Positions 1 through 11,849 of a DNA stretch of 64,000 nucleotides are shown here, piece after piece. Each line of letters starts with the position of its first letter. The stretch's first letter is position 1. The stretch lies in assembly GCF_947179165.1 (NCBI RefSeq), contig NC_077245.1:35705286-35769285 (forward strand), in the 5' to 3' direction. Position numbers and translations under genes: made by a program. The stretch is from Solanum dulcamara. Lineage: Eukaryota; Streptophyta; Magnoliopsida; Solanales; Solanaceae. Under the pieces are notes generated by a model that ran no database searches, was not told the origin of the DNA, and saw nothing but the letters and a program-made list of their open reading frames with translations.

Positions 1-385
1 TTTATCGTTCACATAACTAGTAGGCATCCTTTAATCGAAGGCATTGTAGTGAGTCCTCATTGACCGGGGACTAGTTTCAAGTTACTTATTACTTTATTTT
101 CAAAAGACTTTTGCATATGTTGTATATTGAAGGTGAGCTAGGGACATGTCTTAGCCCCCGCCCACACTCATGTTTAGAGGCATCTAGTTGGACATATGTT
201 TGAGTCAATATTGTCATAAAATATTTTTTTAGATTACTATACATGGCTTAGACTCTCTTATGATGTTTCCACTTTTATATTTTACGTTATCTATGCTTAT
301 GATATGTACAAAAGGCTTTGTTGGAGCCCTTCGGGGTTTCAATCGTCGTGTTACGACTAGGTCCTAGATTAGGCCGTGAGAGTAA
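1..385 (+). repeat. Degraded Gypsy LTR 3' end fragment
   Basis: This stretch shares the order of blocks seen at the end of the LTR at 897-3213: a 'gtgagctagggac' block (here about 133, there about 3003), a 'ttggacatatg' block, and a terminal 'ctaggtcctag' like block at about 355-370. It is truncated by the window edge and lost its PBS. It is inferred to be a diverged relative of the downstream chromovirus LTR. Positions 386-896 carry no recognisable gene; a small hairpin with gagggttt / aaaccctc arms sits near 397-418. Confidence 0.5.
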
Positions 386-896
386 GTTAGAGGCGAGGGT
401 TTCTGTAAAAACCCTCCAAAGGTCTGCTCCTAGCTTCGTGAGAGCAACGGGATGAATCTCTACACTAGAAGGATCCCAACTGGCGTATTTTAGTCCTACC
501 TCGCCCTTCTAGCATCTCGAATGAAGGATTGGAACCGTTCTATCTGCCCACAGCTACTTGGCGCCCAGGTAGGCTTGGCTTCTCTTCTTTTTGTAGTTAA
601 ATCTATACCCATTGCGTAGTATAGAAGGAAATCTAATGAGAAATCATATAATTATGCTCTAGGTCACGAGTTATGTGTAGAAATTCAGGTTTTAGTAGTG
701 GTCTAACTTGAAGTTGCCGGGGTAAGGGAGTGTTAAATGAATTTTAGGGAAATTGGCGGTGATTTTGTTGTACTAGCATGAGGGTAATTGTAAATGTCAT
801 AGTTGCTTGCACATTGATATTTCGTTCCTTCTGGTTTGAATGTTGAGGTTGCTTGTTAGCAGTGAGTTTTTCTCATTGGATTTTTAAGTCAGTAAT

Positions 897-3213
897 TGTA
901 ACATCCCCTTAAAATGTTGTATACGATATTTCAATTCTCGCCTAAACATGATACAGCCTCTGTATTTTGGGCATAACTTTTCATAAGAATATCTAAATTG
1001 ATTGATTCAAATTTCAGAGTAACCACAAGATCATTACCTACAACTTGTATGAAGATAATGTTTTAAGTTTCGGAGTTTAAGTAGGTCAAATAAATTAATT
1101 TTTGTAAGGAAGGATGTTGTGACGGAAAGGAGTGTTTATAGAAGCAAAATCATATCTCATTGTAGGATTATCCAAATGGGTTGATTCTTGAACTATATGA
1201 AACTAGACTTCCATATCTACAATTCTTATGAAGACATCAAATCCTAATAAGAAATTTAGCTTATTCAAATATAGCTCCGAAAAAGAGTATTCTGTTAAAA
1301 AGAACTCATCTCACCTACCATGGAAAGATCTAGATACATTTGACATCACTCATGACATAAATTGTCCTCCATTTAACATCATCCATGACATCAATATATT
1401 CCATTAAATTTTCAGATTTTTCTTTATAATTATTTTATTTATTGTTAGATCTCTCTTTCCCACCTATAAATACCCACCTTATTTCCTCATTTTATTCATC
1501 AAGCTTTCTCAAGCAAGTCTTCTCTCTATACACTTGTTTACTCATTCTCAAAATATAGTTTTAGTTCTTAGTAGTGAATAAATACTATTTCGATGATTCA
1601 TATACTCCGGGTAGTACACAAAATGTTCCGGCGAGGAGAAAAGCTAGGACTCAAGAGTATTCATTAAGTCTTTCGGTTCCGACTAAAGCTTCGGATTGCA
1701 GGTATGTAACGCTTCAATGAGAGTATTTCTTCCACTCTCATGTCTAAATTATTTTAATTATATGATAAATTATATTTATTTTCTTTAAGCTCTACTCTAA
1801 GTTATGTGGGTATTTATCCATGGGTTCTTCCACCCACATAGTCCAAAAACTCTTTCAATTAAGTCTCTTGATTTCAAGTAATATTTTCTTATAGTAATTT
1901 TTAATTTTACTTAATAGTATGAATCATGGTTAAACTAATGATTATTTCTCTATTTTGATGCAACATAATTTCATATGTATGAATTGATGGTTTACAAGTA
2001 ATTCCTCTATTTATCTATTTAAAGGTTTTTGAAATTCATGGTGGGTTGTTTAAAGCATGATTTTTAATTAATGGATTTCAAAGTATTTATGTATATTTAG
2101 TTACATACATATTTGCAAGCTGAAGTGATTTGAACCCACCTAGTTTTACTATGTTTTTAATAAAGTTTGTCTTGAAAGCTTTGATTCCAAATAAATGTTT
2201 ATGAAAACAATATCTATGATCAAAAAGAGAGTCTTATGAAATGAAAGAATGATGAGATGATATGAATGATGGATTCTTTATGCAATAAGGACAATTCTTG
2301 CATATTTGAATTATCAAATGTTTTAATGAGCTATTCTACCGAATATGATATTTGAATACTCAAGTTATACGCTATGAATATTTTAAAGTATTAAACTATT
2401 CCGTGGGATTGACTTAGCACCGAATGAGGCATTGAGGTGGGATTCGGTAAGAGAATCCTAGTAACAACCCCTTGTCTCATTAACTATGTGCCAACATAGG
2501 AGCCCTTGTAGGCTTAGGCTAATGGATCCATGAAAGCTCTTAAAGTTAAAGTTAAAGAAATGAATGAAGTTGACGGAGTTCTACCCGGCAAGTAGTCTCC
2601 CCGGCCAACGTAGGGGGTTATGTTGGATTCCATGTAATAGCTCGCATGATCTTAAATGTCGGTTATGGGTAATTTCCCACAAATTGAATGTTTTAAAAGA
2701 TATCCATATGATTTATTATGCATGTATTACATTATGTTCCATATTACATAAATGTTATAATGTTTCTTCAATGTTCATGCATCCTTATATACTTAGTACA
2801 TTCAAAGTACTAACGCATACTCTTTTGCCTACATGATATCACCACGTAGGGATTGGTGTTCCTCCTCGTTCTCCTCCACGTGGCAAGTTGAGACTTCGTT
2901 TGAAGACTACTTTTGGTGAGTTCCCATGTTCCGGGAACAATACTCCTTTATATTTCTAGCTTATGATATGTTGAGATATTTTACTATGGTATTTCTTCTA
3001 TTATGATTAAGGGTGAGCTAGGGACTTGTTTTAGCCCCGTTAAATCTAATTGTTAGAGGTATTGTTGGACATATGTAAGTTGAAGATTTATTATTATGAT
3101 TTCCGCTTATTTTATTTATCATCATTACCTATGAAAGGCTAAAAGAATGCTAAGAGGCTTTCGGGTTCCTCATTCGCCATGTCACGTCTAGGACCTAGGC
3201 TTGGGTCATGACA
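897..3213 (+). repeat. 5' LTR of chromovirus
   Basis: It starts TGTAACATCCCC and ends CATGACA, immediately followed by the PBS. The first 1.29 kb is repeated at 8188-9480 at a constant offset near 7,291. Length 2,317 bp. No protein-coding content is expected; the short open frames inside are not genes. Confidence 0.92.
1465..1472 (+). promoter_or_regulatory. LTR TATA box
   Basis: TATAAATA lies in a C/T-rich context (cccacctataaataccc) about 570 bp into the LTR. The identical motif is at 8756-8763 in the 3' LTR. It probably marks the U3/R boundary region; transcription start is inferred 25-35 bp downstream. Confidence 0.6.
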
Positions 3214-3217
3214 AACT

Positions 3218-3230
3218 TGGTATCAGAGCC
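3218..3230 (+). other. Primer binding site (initiator Met tRNA type)
   Basis: tggtatcagagcc follows the LTR end after four bases. This is the usual plant retrotransposon PBS complementary to the 3' end of initiator methionine tRNA. Confidence 0.9.
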
Positions 3231-3429
3231 CGAGGTTTTGAATGATCCTTGGAGTCCAACATATTGCATTGAATAGGGTCTTGTTCATGGTTGTGAAGCG
3301 CGCCACAATTATGAATAAGAGACTATGAGGCATTTTGGAAAAAAATTTCACTTCTTTCAAATTCATGTCGTGCCTTAGAGTTTCCTAAGCTTTCCTTTAA
3401 CTAATGACCCATTTCGTGTTCTCTAGATA

Positions 3430-4488
3430 ATGACTCGTGGAAGAACACCTCGAAGAGCAAGGGTTGACGATGAGGACCAAACTCCTCCGGTTCCTAATGC
3501 CCAACATCATGAGGATGGGGTAACCCATGCTGAGTTTCGTAGTGTTATTATTTTGTTAGCTCAAGTTGTAGCCAACCAAGGGAATCTAGGTGTTCCTCTT
3601 CCCCAAATGCAAAATCCAGCCTCTAGGATTCGAGATTTCCAAAGGATGAATCCGCTCGAGTTCGATGGTTCTAAACTAGATGAGGACCCTATAGAGTTCA
3701 TTAATGAGGTGTACCAGATTGTGGCTATCATGGGTGTGCCACCAAATGAGAAGGCCGAGCTAGTGGCCTATCAACTCAAAGGTATGGCTCGAGTGTGGTA
3801 CGAACAATGGGTTGTTGAGATGGATGAAGAAATAGGGTCAATAGGATGGGAAGAGTTCAAAGATGCCTTCCTAGACCGTTTCTTCCCATTGGAGCTAAGA
3901 GAGGCCAAAATACAAGAGTTCATCAACCTCCGTCAAGGGAGTATGAGCGTGAGAGAGTATGCTCTCAAATTCACTAAGTTGTCAAAGTATGATCCCTTCA
4001 TGGTCTCCGACCCAAGAGCTAGGATGAGCAAGTTTATTTCTGGTATCTCAAGCTTGGTGTCCAAGGAGTGCAAAACGGCCATGTTGGTCAAGGAGATGGA
4101 CATCTCTCGGTTAATGACTTACGCAGAACAAATTAAAGAAGAGAAGCTTAGAGAGAGATCAAGGGGGTTCAAAAAGGCTAGAGTGGATGGTGGAAGGTTT
4201 AACCCTCAAAGGTCCGATCATGGTAACAATGGCAAAGGCCAAGGTGGTCAACGATTTGTGGGACAAGGTTCCACCAATACTCCTCCTCCAAAGTTTAACA
4301 AGGAAAAGAGTGGTAAACCAATGATTCCAAGAGAGAATATTTCTACTCAAACTTTCCCCGCTTGCAAGAAGTGTGGAAGGACTCACAAAGGGGAATGCTT
4401 AGCCGGCTCCAATGCATGCTTTAAGTGTGGCAAGCTTGGCCACCATGCTAAGGATTATAGAGATGGTGGTGGTAAGACTCAAGGATAA
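3430..4488 (+). pseudogene. Chromovirus gag (capsid-nucleocapsid)
   Basis: The 352-residue open frame encodes the structural protein that packages element RNA in cytoplasmic particles. Residues about 95-240 form a Retrotrans_gag domain (RVWYEQW, then FKDAFLDRFFP and the MSVREYALKF block). The C-terminal third is basic and Gly/Gln-rich and ends in two Cys clusters: CKKCGRTHKGEC, then CFKCGKLGHHAKDY. In the second the fourth zinc ligand, normally Cys, is Tyr. The start is the first ATG after the PBS region, 200 bp from the LTR end. The stop TAA at 4486-4488 interrupts a frame that continues directly into protease, so gag was probably part of one gag-pol reading frame and the stop is a CAA-to-TAA change. 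Confidence 0.88.
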
Positions 4489-4915
4489 ATTGCTCATGGT
4501 CAACAAGTCCAAGGAGGTGTCCAACGCACCAACCGCTTTTACGCCTTGCATGGGAGACAAGAGGTTGAGGATGCACCCAATGTCATTACCGGAATGTTAC
4601 AGGTCTTTTCTTTTGATGTGTATGAACTATTAGATCCGGGTGCAAATTTATCTTTTGTTACTCCATTCCTTGCTAATAGATTTGATATTTTACCCGAGAT
4701 GTTATTAGAGCCTTATTTGGTGTCTACCCCTGTTGATGAGTCAGTTATTGCTAGAAAAGGTCTATAGGGGTTTTCTTGTGTCTATCTTGCATAAAGTTAT
4801 TCCTTGTGATCTCATTGAGCTTGACATGATAGATTTCGATGTCATTCTTGGTATGGATTGGTTACATGCATCTTATGCTTCCATAGATTGTAGAAATCAT
4901 CGAGTCAAGTTCTAA
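4489..4915 (+). pseudogene. Retropepsin-like protease segment of pol, frameshifted
   Basis: In frame with gag after the stop, the sequence reads into an RVP_2-type aspartic protease: active-site motif LLDPGANLSFV at about 4629-4660 and the C-terminal half VILGMDWL at about 4843-4866. A one-base insertion around 4750-4765 moves the frame by +1 (VYRGFLVSI continues in the new frame). A TAA at 4913-4915 follows VKF where the family has Gln, so it is again consistent with CAA-to-TAA. The protease would have cut the polyprotein during particle maturation. Confidence 0.85.
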
Positions 4916-6292
4916 TTTCCAAATGAGCCTGTTATTGAATGGCAGGGTCGTGATTTGGTGGTGAAGGGTCAGTTTATTTCTTATCTTAAGGCCTGCAAAA
5001 TGATTTCTAAGGGATGTATTTACCACATTGTGAGGGTTAAGGATGTCAACTCCAAAATTCCTTCTCTTGAGTCAATTCCTATAGTCAATGAATTCCCCGA
5101 TGTCTTTCCTGATGACCTTCCTGGTGTCCCTCCCGAAAGGGAAGTTGATTTTGGTATTGATCTCCTCCCTAATACCTAACCTATCTCTATTCATCCTTAT
5201 CATATTGCCCTGGCAGAATTAAAAGAGTTGAAGAAACAATTAAAAGACTTGTTAGAGAAGGGGTTCATAAGACCAAATATTTCGCCATGGGGTGCTCCTG
5301 TGTTATTTGTGAGAAAGAAGGATGGATCGCTTCGAATGGTCATAGACTACCGTCAATTAAATAAGATGACCATTAAGAACAAGTACCCACTCCCTAGAAT
5401 AGATGACTTGTTTGATCAATTGCAAGGGGCAAGTCACTTATCTAAGATCGACCTTCGGTCTGGCTATCACCAAAGGGAGTGTGACATTCCCATAACGGCC
5501 TTCCGAACAAGGTATGGTCACTATGAGTTTGTGGTGATGAGTTTTGGGTTGACGAATGCATCGGCGGTGTTTATGGACTCGATGAATATGGTGTTCAAAC
5601 CTTACCTTGATACCTTTGTGGTGGTCTTCATTGATGATATTTTTATTTACTCTCGGGGTGAGGAAGAACATAAAACTCACTTGAGAGTTGTGCTTCAAAC
5701 ATTGAGGGATATGCAATTATTTGCAAAATTTAGTAAGTGTGAATTTTGGTTAAAGGAGGTAGCATTTCTTGGTCATGTAGTGTCCGGTGATGGGATCAAG
5801 GTTGATCCTAAGAAAATAGAGGCAGTCAAAAATTGGCCTAAACCATTATCTACTTCAGACATTAGGAGCTTCTTAGGTCTAATCGGGTACTATAGAAGGT
5901 TCGTCAAAGGCTTTTATTCCATCTCATCCCCTATGACAAAATTGACCCAAAAGAAATCCAAATTCATATGGACAGATGAGTGTGAGGAGAGTTTCCAGAC
6001 CTTAAATGATCAACTTACCTCTGCTCCTATTTTTACTCTCCTAAAAGGATTAGAAGGGTTTGTAGTTTATTGTGATGCTTCAAAGATTGGTTTAGGTTGT
6101 GTCTTAATGCAAAACGGCAAGGTCATAGCCTATGCTTCTAGGAAATTAAAGGTGCATGAGCGCAACTACCCTACCCATGACCTTGAATTGGCGGCCGTTG
6201 TTTTTTCTCTGAAGATTTGGAGGCATTACCTCTATGGTGTGCATGTGGATGTGTATACTGATTATAAGAGTCTTTAATATGTGCTCACCTAA
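4916..6292 (+). pseudogene. Reverse transcriptase and RNase H segment of pol
   Basis: RT spans about 5228-5800 ([48 protein letters not shown], catalytic FIDDI with both Asp codons at 5633-5638 intact), followed by the connection domain ([12 protein letters not shown]) and RNase H ([30 protein letters not shown]). Three residues normally between GYHQ and the DIP block are missing (near 5473), an in-frame loss. Stops interrupt at 5177-5179, 6275-6277 and 6290-6292, each TAA at a position where relatives carry Gln. This enzyme would copy element RNA into DNA. Confidence 0.92.
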
Positions 6293-7984
6293 AAGGACCT
6301 TAATCTAAGGCAAAGGAGGTGGCTAGAACTCCTTAAGGACTATGACATGAGTGTGCACTATCATCCGGGTAAAGCCAATGTGGTTGCTGATGCACTTAGT
6401 AGAATGTCTATGGGGAGTGTGGCCCATGTGGATAAAATAAAGAGGGAGTTGGTGAAAGATGTTCACCGATTGGCTAGATTAGGGGTGAAGTTGGGTAGTA
6501 CTAATAATGGGGGTATGGTTGTTCAAAATAGGTCTGAATCCTCTTTGGTAGTGGATGTTAAATCAAAGCAAGATCTTGACCCAAAGTTTATTGAGTTAAA
6601 GAAGTTGGTAAAGGAAAAGAAGATAGAGGTCTTTTCCCAAGAGGGAGATGGGGTTCTATACTACCAAGGTCAGATATGTGTTCCAGATGTTGATGGCCTA
6701 AGGAGTTTGATCTTGATAGAGGCTCATAATTCTAGATACTCCATTCATCCCGGTTCAACGAAAATGTACCGAGACTTAAAAGAGTTGTATTGGTGGGGTG
6801 GCATAAAGAAGGACATAGCAAGCTTTGTGTCCGAATGTACAAATTGCCAACAAGTGAAGGACGAACATCAAAGGCCGGGTGGCCTAGCCCAAGACATTGA
6901 AATCCCTACTTGGAAGTGGGAAGATGTGAATATGGATTTCGTAGTGGGTTTGCCTCATACCCGGAAGCGTCATGACTCGATTTGGGTAATTATTGATAGA
7001 ATGACTAAGTCAGCTCACTTCCTACTGATTAAAACTTCCTATAGTGCTGAAGACTATGCCAAGTTGTATATTCGGGAGTTGGTGAGGTTACATGGTGTGC
7101 CGTTATCCATTATTTCGGATCGTGGTACCCAATTCACTTTTCACTTCTGGAGATCATTTCAAAAAGGCCTCGGTACTAAGGTAAAGTTGAGCACAGCATT
7201 CCATCCTCAAATGGATGGGCAAGCCGAAAGAACGATTCTAACACTAGAGGATATGTTAAGGGCTTGTATGTTGGAGTTTAAAGGGAATTGGGATGATCAT
7301 CTAGCTCTCATCGAGTTTTCCTATAATAATAGTTATCACTCAAGTATTGAGATGGCGCCGTTTGAGGCTTTGTATGGGAGACGATGTAGATCACCGATTG
7401 GTTGGTTCGATGTAGGCGAGATGACCTTATTGGGCCCCGATTTGGTACTTGATACTTTAGAAAAGGTGAAGATCATTAGAGAAAGGTTGAAGACGGCTCA
7501 AAGTCGTCAAAAGTCCTATTCTGATACTAGAAGAAGGGATCTTGAGTTTAATATAGACGATTGGGTATATCTAAAGGTTTCACCCATGAAAGGTGTGGTT
7601 CGATTTGGTAAGAAAGGGAAATTGAGCCCTAGGTATGTAGGGCCTTATAGAATCGTGAGACGTGTTGGTAAGGTTGCATATGAGGTGGAATTACCATTGG
7701 AAATGGCCGTGGTTCATCCGGTGTTTCACGTGTTTATGTTGAAAAAATGTGTGGGTGATCCTAGTTCCATTGTACATATGGGAGTAGTGAATATAGAAGA
7801 AAACTTGACCTATGAAGAAGTTCCTGTAGAAATTTTGGACCGGTAAGTTAAGAGATTGAGGAACAAAGAAGTTGCATATGTTAAAGTCCTTTGAAGAAAT
7901 CAACAAATAGAAAGTGCAACATGGGAAGCAGAAGCGGATATGATTAAGAGATACCCTCATCTTTTTCCCTCTACCCAAACCTAA
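6293..7984 (+). pseudogene. Integrase with C-terminal chromodomain-like tail
   Basis: The frame resumes with LNLRQRRWLELLKDYDMS and HPGKANVVADALSR, closing RNase H. Integrase follows: an HHCC zinc module (HNSRYSIHPG, then CTNCQQ near 6725-6850), and a DDE core with Asp in MDFVVG (about 6937), Asp in SDRGTQF (about 7115) and Glu in GQAERT (about 7216). The GPYRIV and VHPVFHVFML blocks precede a tail that resembles the chromodomain of Tekay-type elements (EILDR, then TWEAEADM). That tail is cut by TAA at 7844-7846 and TGA at 7892-7894 (Trp in relatives), and the frame finally ends at 7982-7984. The integrase catalytic residues look intact. Confidence 0.9.
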
Positions 7985-8173
7985 GGTATTAAGTTGTCCT
8001 TGCTCAATTACTTGAAATCTTTACATCTCAATTTTTCTTGTCATATGCTTGCAAAATTATTAAATATGTTTTAAACAATGTTTTAAATTATACTATTGCA
8101 TTAATGATAGGTTGTTTGTTTACACTCTACTCTACTCAATCTAAGTCTTTCCTCATTTGATGACGAATGTTCT

Positions 8174-8187
8174 CAAGGGGGAGATAA
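8174..8187 (+). other. Polypurine tract
   Basis: caagggggagataa lies directly before the 3' LTR start TGTAACATCC and would prime plus-strand DNA synthesis. Confidence 0.8.
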
Positions 8188-9480
8188 TGTAACATCCCCT
8201 AAAAACGTTGTATACAATGTTTCAATTCTCGCCTAAACATGATACAGCCTCTGTATTTTGGGCATAATTTTTCATAGGAATATCTAAATTGGGTGATTCA
8301 CATTTCTTCCTAACCACAATATCATTACCTACAACTTGTATGAAGACCATATTTTAAGTTTCGGAGTTTAAGTAGGTCAAATAAATTAATTTTTGTAAGG
8401 CAGAATGCTGTGATGGAAAGGAGTGTTTATAGAAGAAAAATCATATCTCACTGTAGGATTATCCAAATGGGTTGATTCTTGAACTATATGAAACTAGACT
8501 TTCATATCTACAATTCTTATGAAGACATCAAATCCTAATAAGAAATTTAGCTTATTCAAATATAGCTCCGAAAAAGAGTATTCTGTTAAAAAGAACTCAT
8601 CTCACCTACCATGAAAAGATCTAGATACATTTGACATCACTCATGACATAAATTGTCCTCCATTTAACATCATCCATGACATCAATATATTCCATTAAAT
8701 TTTCAGATTTTTCTTTATAATTATTTTATTTATTGTTAGGTCTCTCTTTCCCACCTATAAATACCCACCTTATTTCCTCATTTTATTCATCAAGCTTTCT
8801 CAAGCAAGTCTTCTCTCTATACACTTGTTTACTCATTCTCAAAATATAGTTTTAGTTCTTAGTAGTGAATAAATACTATTCCGGTGATTCATATACTCCG
8901 GGTAGTACACAAAATGTTCCGGCGAGGAGAAAAGCTAGGACTCAAGAGTATTCATTAAGTCTTTCGGTTCCGACTAAAGCTTCGAATTGCAGGTATGTAA
9001 CGCTTCAATGAGAGTATTTCTTCCACTCTCATGTCTAAATTATTTTAATTATATGATAAATTATATTTATTTTCTTTAAGCTCTACTCTAAGTTATGTGG
9101 GTATTTATCCATGGGTTCTTCCACCCACATAGTCCAAAAACTCTTTCAATTAAGTCTCTTGATTTCAAGTAATATTTTCTTATAGTAATTTTTAATTTTA
9201 CTTAATAGTATGAATCATGGTTAAACTAATGATTATTTCTCTATTTTGATGCAACATAATTTCATATGTATGAATTGATGGTTTACAAGTAATTCTTCTA
9301 TTTATCTATTTAAAGGTTTTTGAAATTCATGATGGGTTGTTTAAAGCATGATTTTTAATTAATGGATTTCAAAGTATTTATGTATATTTATTTACATACA
9401 TATTTGCAAGCTGAAGTGATTTGAACCGACCTAGTTTTACTATATTTTTAATAAAGTTTAACTTGAAAGCTTTGACTCCA
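8188..9480 (+). repeat. 3' LTR of chromovirus, truncated
   Basis: It matches the 5' LTR from 897 to about 2190 with scattered substitutions and almost no gaps, including the TATA box (8756-8763). Similarity stops in 'gctttgactccaa' at about 9475-9481, after which the sequence is LINE ORF1 antisense. About 1.0 kb of LTR is missing. Confidence 0.9.
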
Positions 9481-11770
9481 ACTGGAGATAACAGAGGTGT
9501 GACCACTTCCATACAGTAGCAGTGCCAAGGCAGTTCGGGTATGATTGCCCATACTGGAACCAAAGGAGTTTCCTCTTCTAGTTTAAATGTTGGAGTCCAC
9601 AGTTGCAATCTCATAAGTTGGCCTTGGATATACATTTTACCTTTTGACCAAACTGTGGAGTGATCAAACTCATTTTCCAAATCAATGTATAAATGTCTAG
9701 AGTTGAAATGAGTCAATTTCACTCCTCCTTTAAGCTCTGTTTGGAGGATAAACTCATTTCTAATTACTTCCATTCTAGGCATGGTATGTGTAAATTTTCC
9801 AACTAGAGTGTATTTACATCTACCTGCTAGGTTAACCATGAAGTCTTCCTCTGTAAACAACACTGCAGGGTATCCTTGTTTGGTTGTGATTTCAGGAGGT
9901 GAGATATGTATTGGACCATTCTGAACATGTTCTTGGGCTCTAAGCCTAGTTGCTAGAGTATGTGTGACCACAGGATTTGGTGGAATGGGATTATTAAGAT
10001 TGGGATTTCTTATTTGGGTGGTGGTTTTGGTGGCAGGATTATTTCCAATAGCCCAGGCCTGAGGCACCACATGATTAATATGATTAGGGACAGCAAGGCT
10101 AGTTCTATTCACATGGGGTCTACTAGGTTCAGTTCTACCAGACTTATTTTTTACAGGTTCAAAGTTGTTAGAAATTATCAAAGGTTGGTTATTAGGAATG
10201 TAAGGAGTATGTTTGGTTTGTTTATGGGTCTGCTGCTGAACAGTAGCATGGTCTTCTTGGACTTGGCCCTTACTCTTTTGTTTATTTATCTCTGCAACAA
10301 CTGTCTGAGTACTAGGGGGTTGATCATTTATAACATATTGAACTGGTTGCAGATTCACATTGGGTCCCTCACTCAACTGTGCAGGTTGTTTTTGCACATA
10401 TCTAGTGGAAGTATTCCCCTGTACATTGTGTTTATTAACAAGACCAACATATTGAACTGGAGCCTGCATTTCCTCAGAGTTCTTGGACACAGAGAGTTGC
10501 ATATCAGAAGTTCTAATAGTAGAGACCTTAGCTATAGTATCATTTTGCAAAGTATTATCAAGTAAGTTAGTTTCATTTGGTTTAGTAGTGTCAATATACT
10601 TTTGAGCCACATTTTGATTAGTATGGTTAGAAGACTTACCTGGAGGAGCCACTGTAGGACTACTGTTGCATTGCTGATCAGCACCTCTTTTTGGGACATG
10701 ATCATGATCCTCAATGCATTCCAATGTGTGCACTTTTTACCCCTTTTCTGCTGGTATTGGTCATGAACCAACACACCATCCACAGTTTCAGCTTGAACAT
10801 ACATGTTACAGTGTTTTTCAGCTTGAGGAGTGTCTCGACGACATTTTGAATTTGGGCTTTTTGGCAATGATTCGAGGCACCCTTGATAGCTTGGAAGCTG
10901 TATATCACGTTGATGAACCTTTTGGCATTGGTCGCCAGTTAATTGGATCGCCGGAGCTCCGGCACCACCACAGTCGTCTTGATGACTTTTTGAATTTGAA
11001 CAATTTGGGGAAGATTCGAAGTTCCCTACCTGGATAGGATGATGCGCACCCCCATTGTGCTTCTTTTGGGGTTGATGTTGTGCCGGAAAGTTCGTCGGAG
11101 CTTCGGCGAGAAATGTACTGTCAGTGTTCCTGGAGATATTCGAAGCTTTTGGTGAGGAACTGAGATGGAGCTCATGGGTGGGAAGATGCGCAGCATCTTG
11201 TAGAACATATTGGCATTCATCTTGTTCGATTTGGGTCACCGGAGCTCCGGCGCCGCCATCACTATGTTCGCCGGCAATGGTTCCTCCGGCGAAACTTATA
11301 CCCAAAGATTCATCTTGGCATGGAGAGCAAACCCCTGCTACTGCGCCATCACGAACATGGCCGGAATCTGCTCGAATATGGAGGCGCAATTCGTGCGTGT
11401 GTGCTGCGATGCTTGAAGAAATTGTCTGCTGAGTGCTGTCAATAGGGGCAATGAAATTCTGAGATTTTTGGACCACATCTAGTCCTTGTGTTGCTAAATT
11501 CGATTTTGCATTCCTTTGTACTCGAATCAATCCTGAATTGTGCAATAAAATGATTTTTTGTGCACGCTGCAGTTCTTCCTCAGTAATATGAACATCCATC
11601 GCTTTAGGATTTTGCAAATTAGATGAGCTGCAGTTGGAATTTTGGAATGTAGTAACTTGCATTAGATTCGTATCGACACGATCTTCAATCCTGTCTTTCA
11701 AACGAAATTTTTTCATGTCGGGAGGTGGGTCCCACTCCATTTCGAGATTATGACTACAATGCCCTTCCAT
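9481..11770 (-). pseudogene. LINE ORF1 (DUF4283), 5' part, frameshifted and truncated
   Basis: Reading from 11770 downwards, the protein opens MEGHCSHNLEMEWDPPPDMK and runs through a long low-complexity Gln/Ser/Pro-rich region. A frame change near 10700 continues it in the neighbouring frame. The conserved part is near the end: a DUF4283-like domain at about 9480-9870 (GYPAVLFTEEDF, then WSKGKMYIQGQLM, VPVWAIIPELPWHCY). DUF4283 is typical of ORF1 of plant L1-type LINEs, where it precedes a CCHC knuckle and binds nucleic acid. Here the knuckle, and all of ORF2 (endonuclease, RT), are absent because the sequence stops at the Gypsy LTR junction. The 451-residue open frame ending at 9378 is a chimera that reads about 34 codons into LTR DNA. 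DUF4283 proteins outside LINEs exist, so the LINE call is likely but not certain. Confidence 0.72.
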
Positions 11771-11849
11771 GAGAGCTTTTTGGTAGATAGATGTTTTAGA
11801 GAGAGAAGTAAATCACAAAAATGAAAAGCATGTAGGGGGATTAGGGGTT

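Larger units (their letters stand above)
897..9480 (+). mobile_element. Ty3/Gypsy chromovirus (Tekay/Del-like), 3' truncated
   Basis: The element has a full 5' LTR, PBS, gag, protease, RT, RNase H, integrase, chromodomain-like tail, polypurine tract and the first 1.29 kb of the 3' LTR. The order PR-RT-RH-INT is Ty3/Gypsy. The gag with two Cys clusters, the long LTRs and the tail after integrase fit the Tekay/Del chromovirus clade. LTR copies differ by roughly 3 percent by eye, so the insertion is not recent. The 3' LTR stops at about 9480 against LINE sequence, so the downstream target duplication is lost. The element is dead: several in-frame stops and one frameshift. Confidence 0.93.

Noticed and set aside
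892..896. gtaat as target duplication of the chromovirus
   Set aside because: The 3' LTR end is missing, so no partner can be checked.
3218..3230. tRNA-like words (tggtatcagagc) at 3218, 19308 and 35593
   Set aside because: They are primer binding sites next to LTR ends; no cloverleaf is present.
3430..7984. Integrated pararetrovirus as source of the RT
   Set aside because: Integrase, LTRs, PBS and gag of Ty3/Gypsy type are present and no movement-protein motif is seen.
9960..10565. 201-residue plus-strand open frame
   Set aside because: It is antisense to the LINE ORF1 frame, which has the recognisable DUF4283 motifs.
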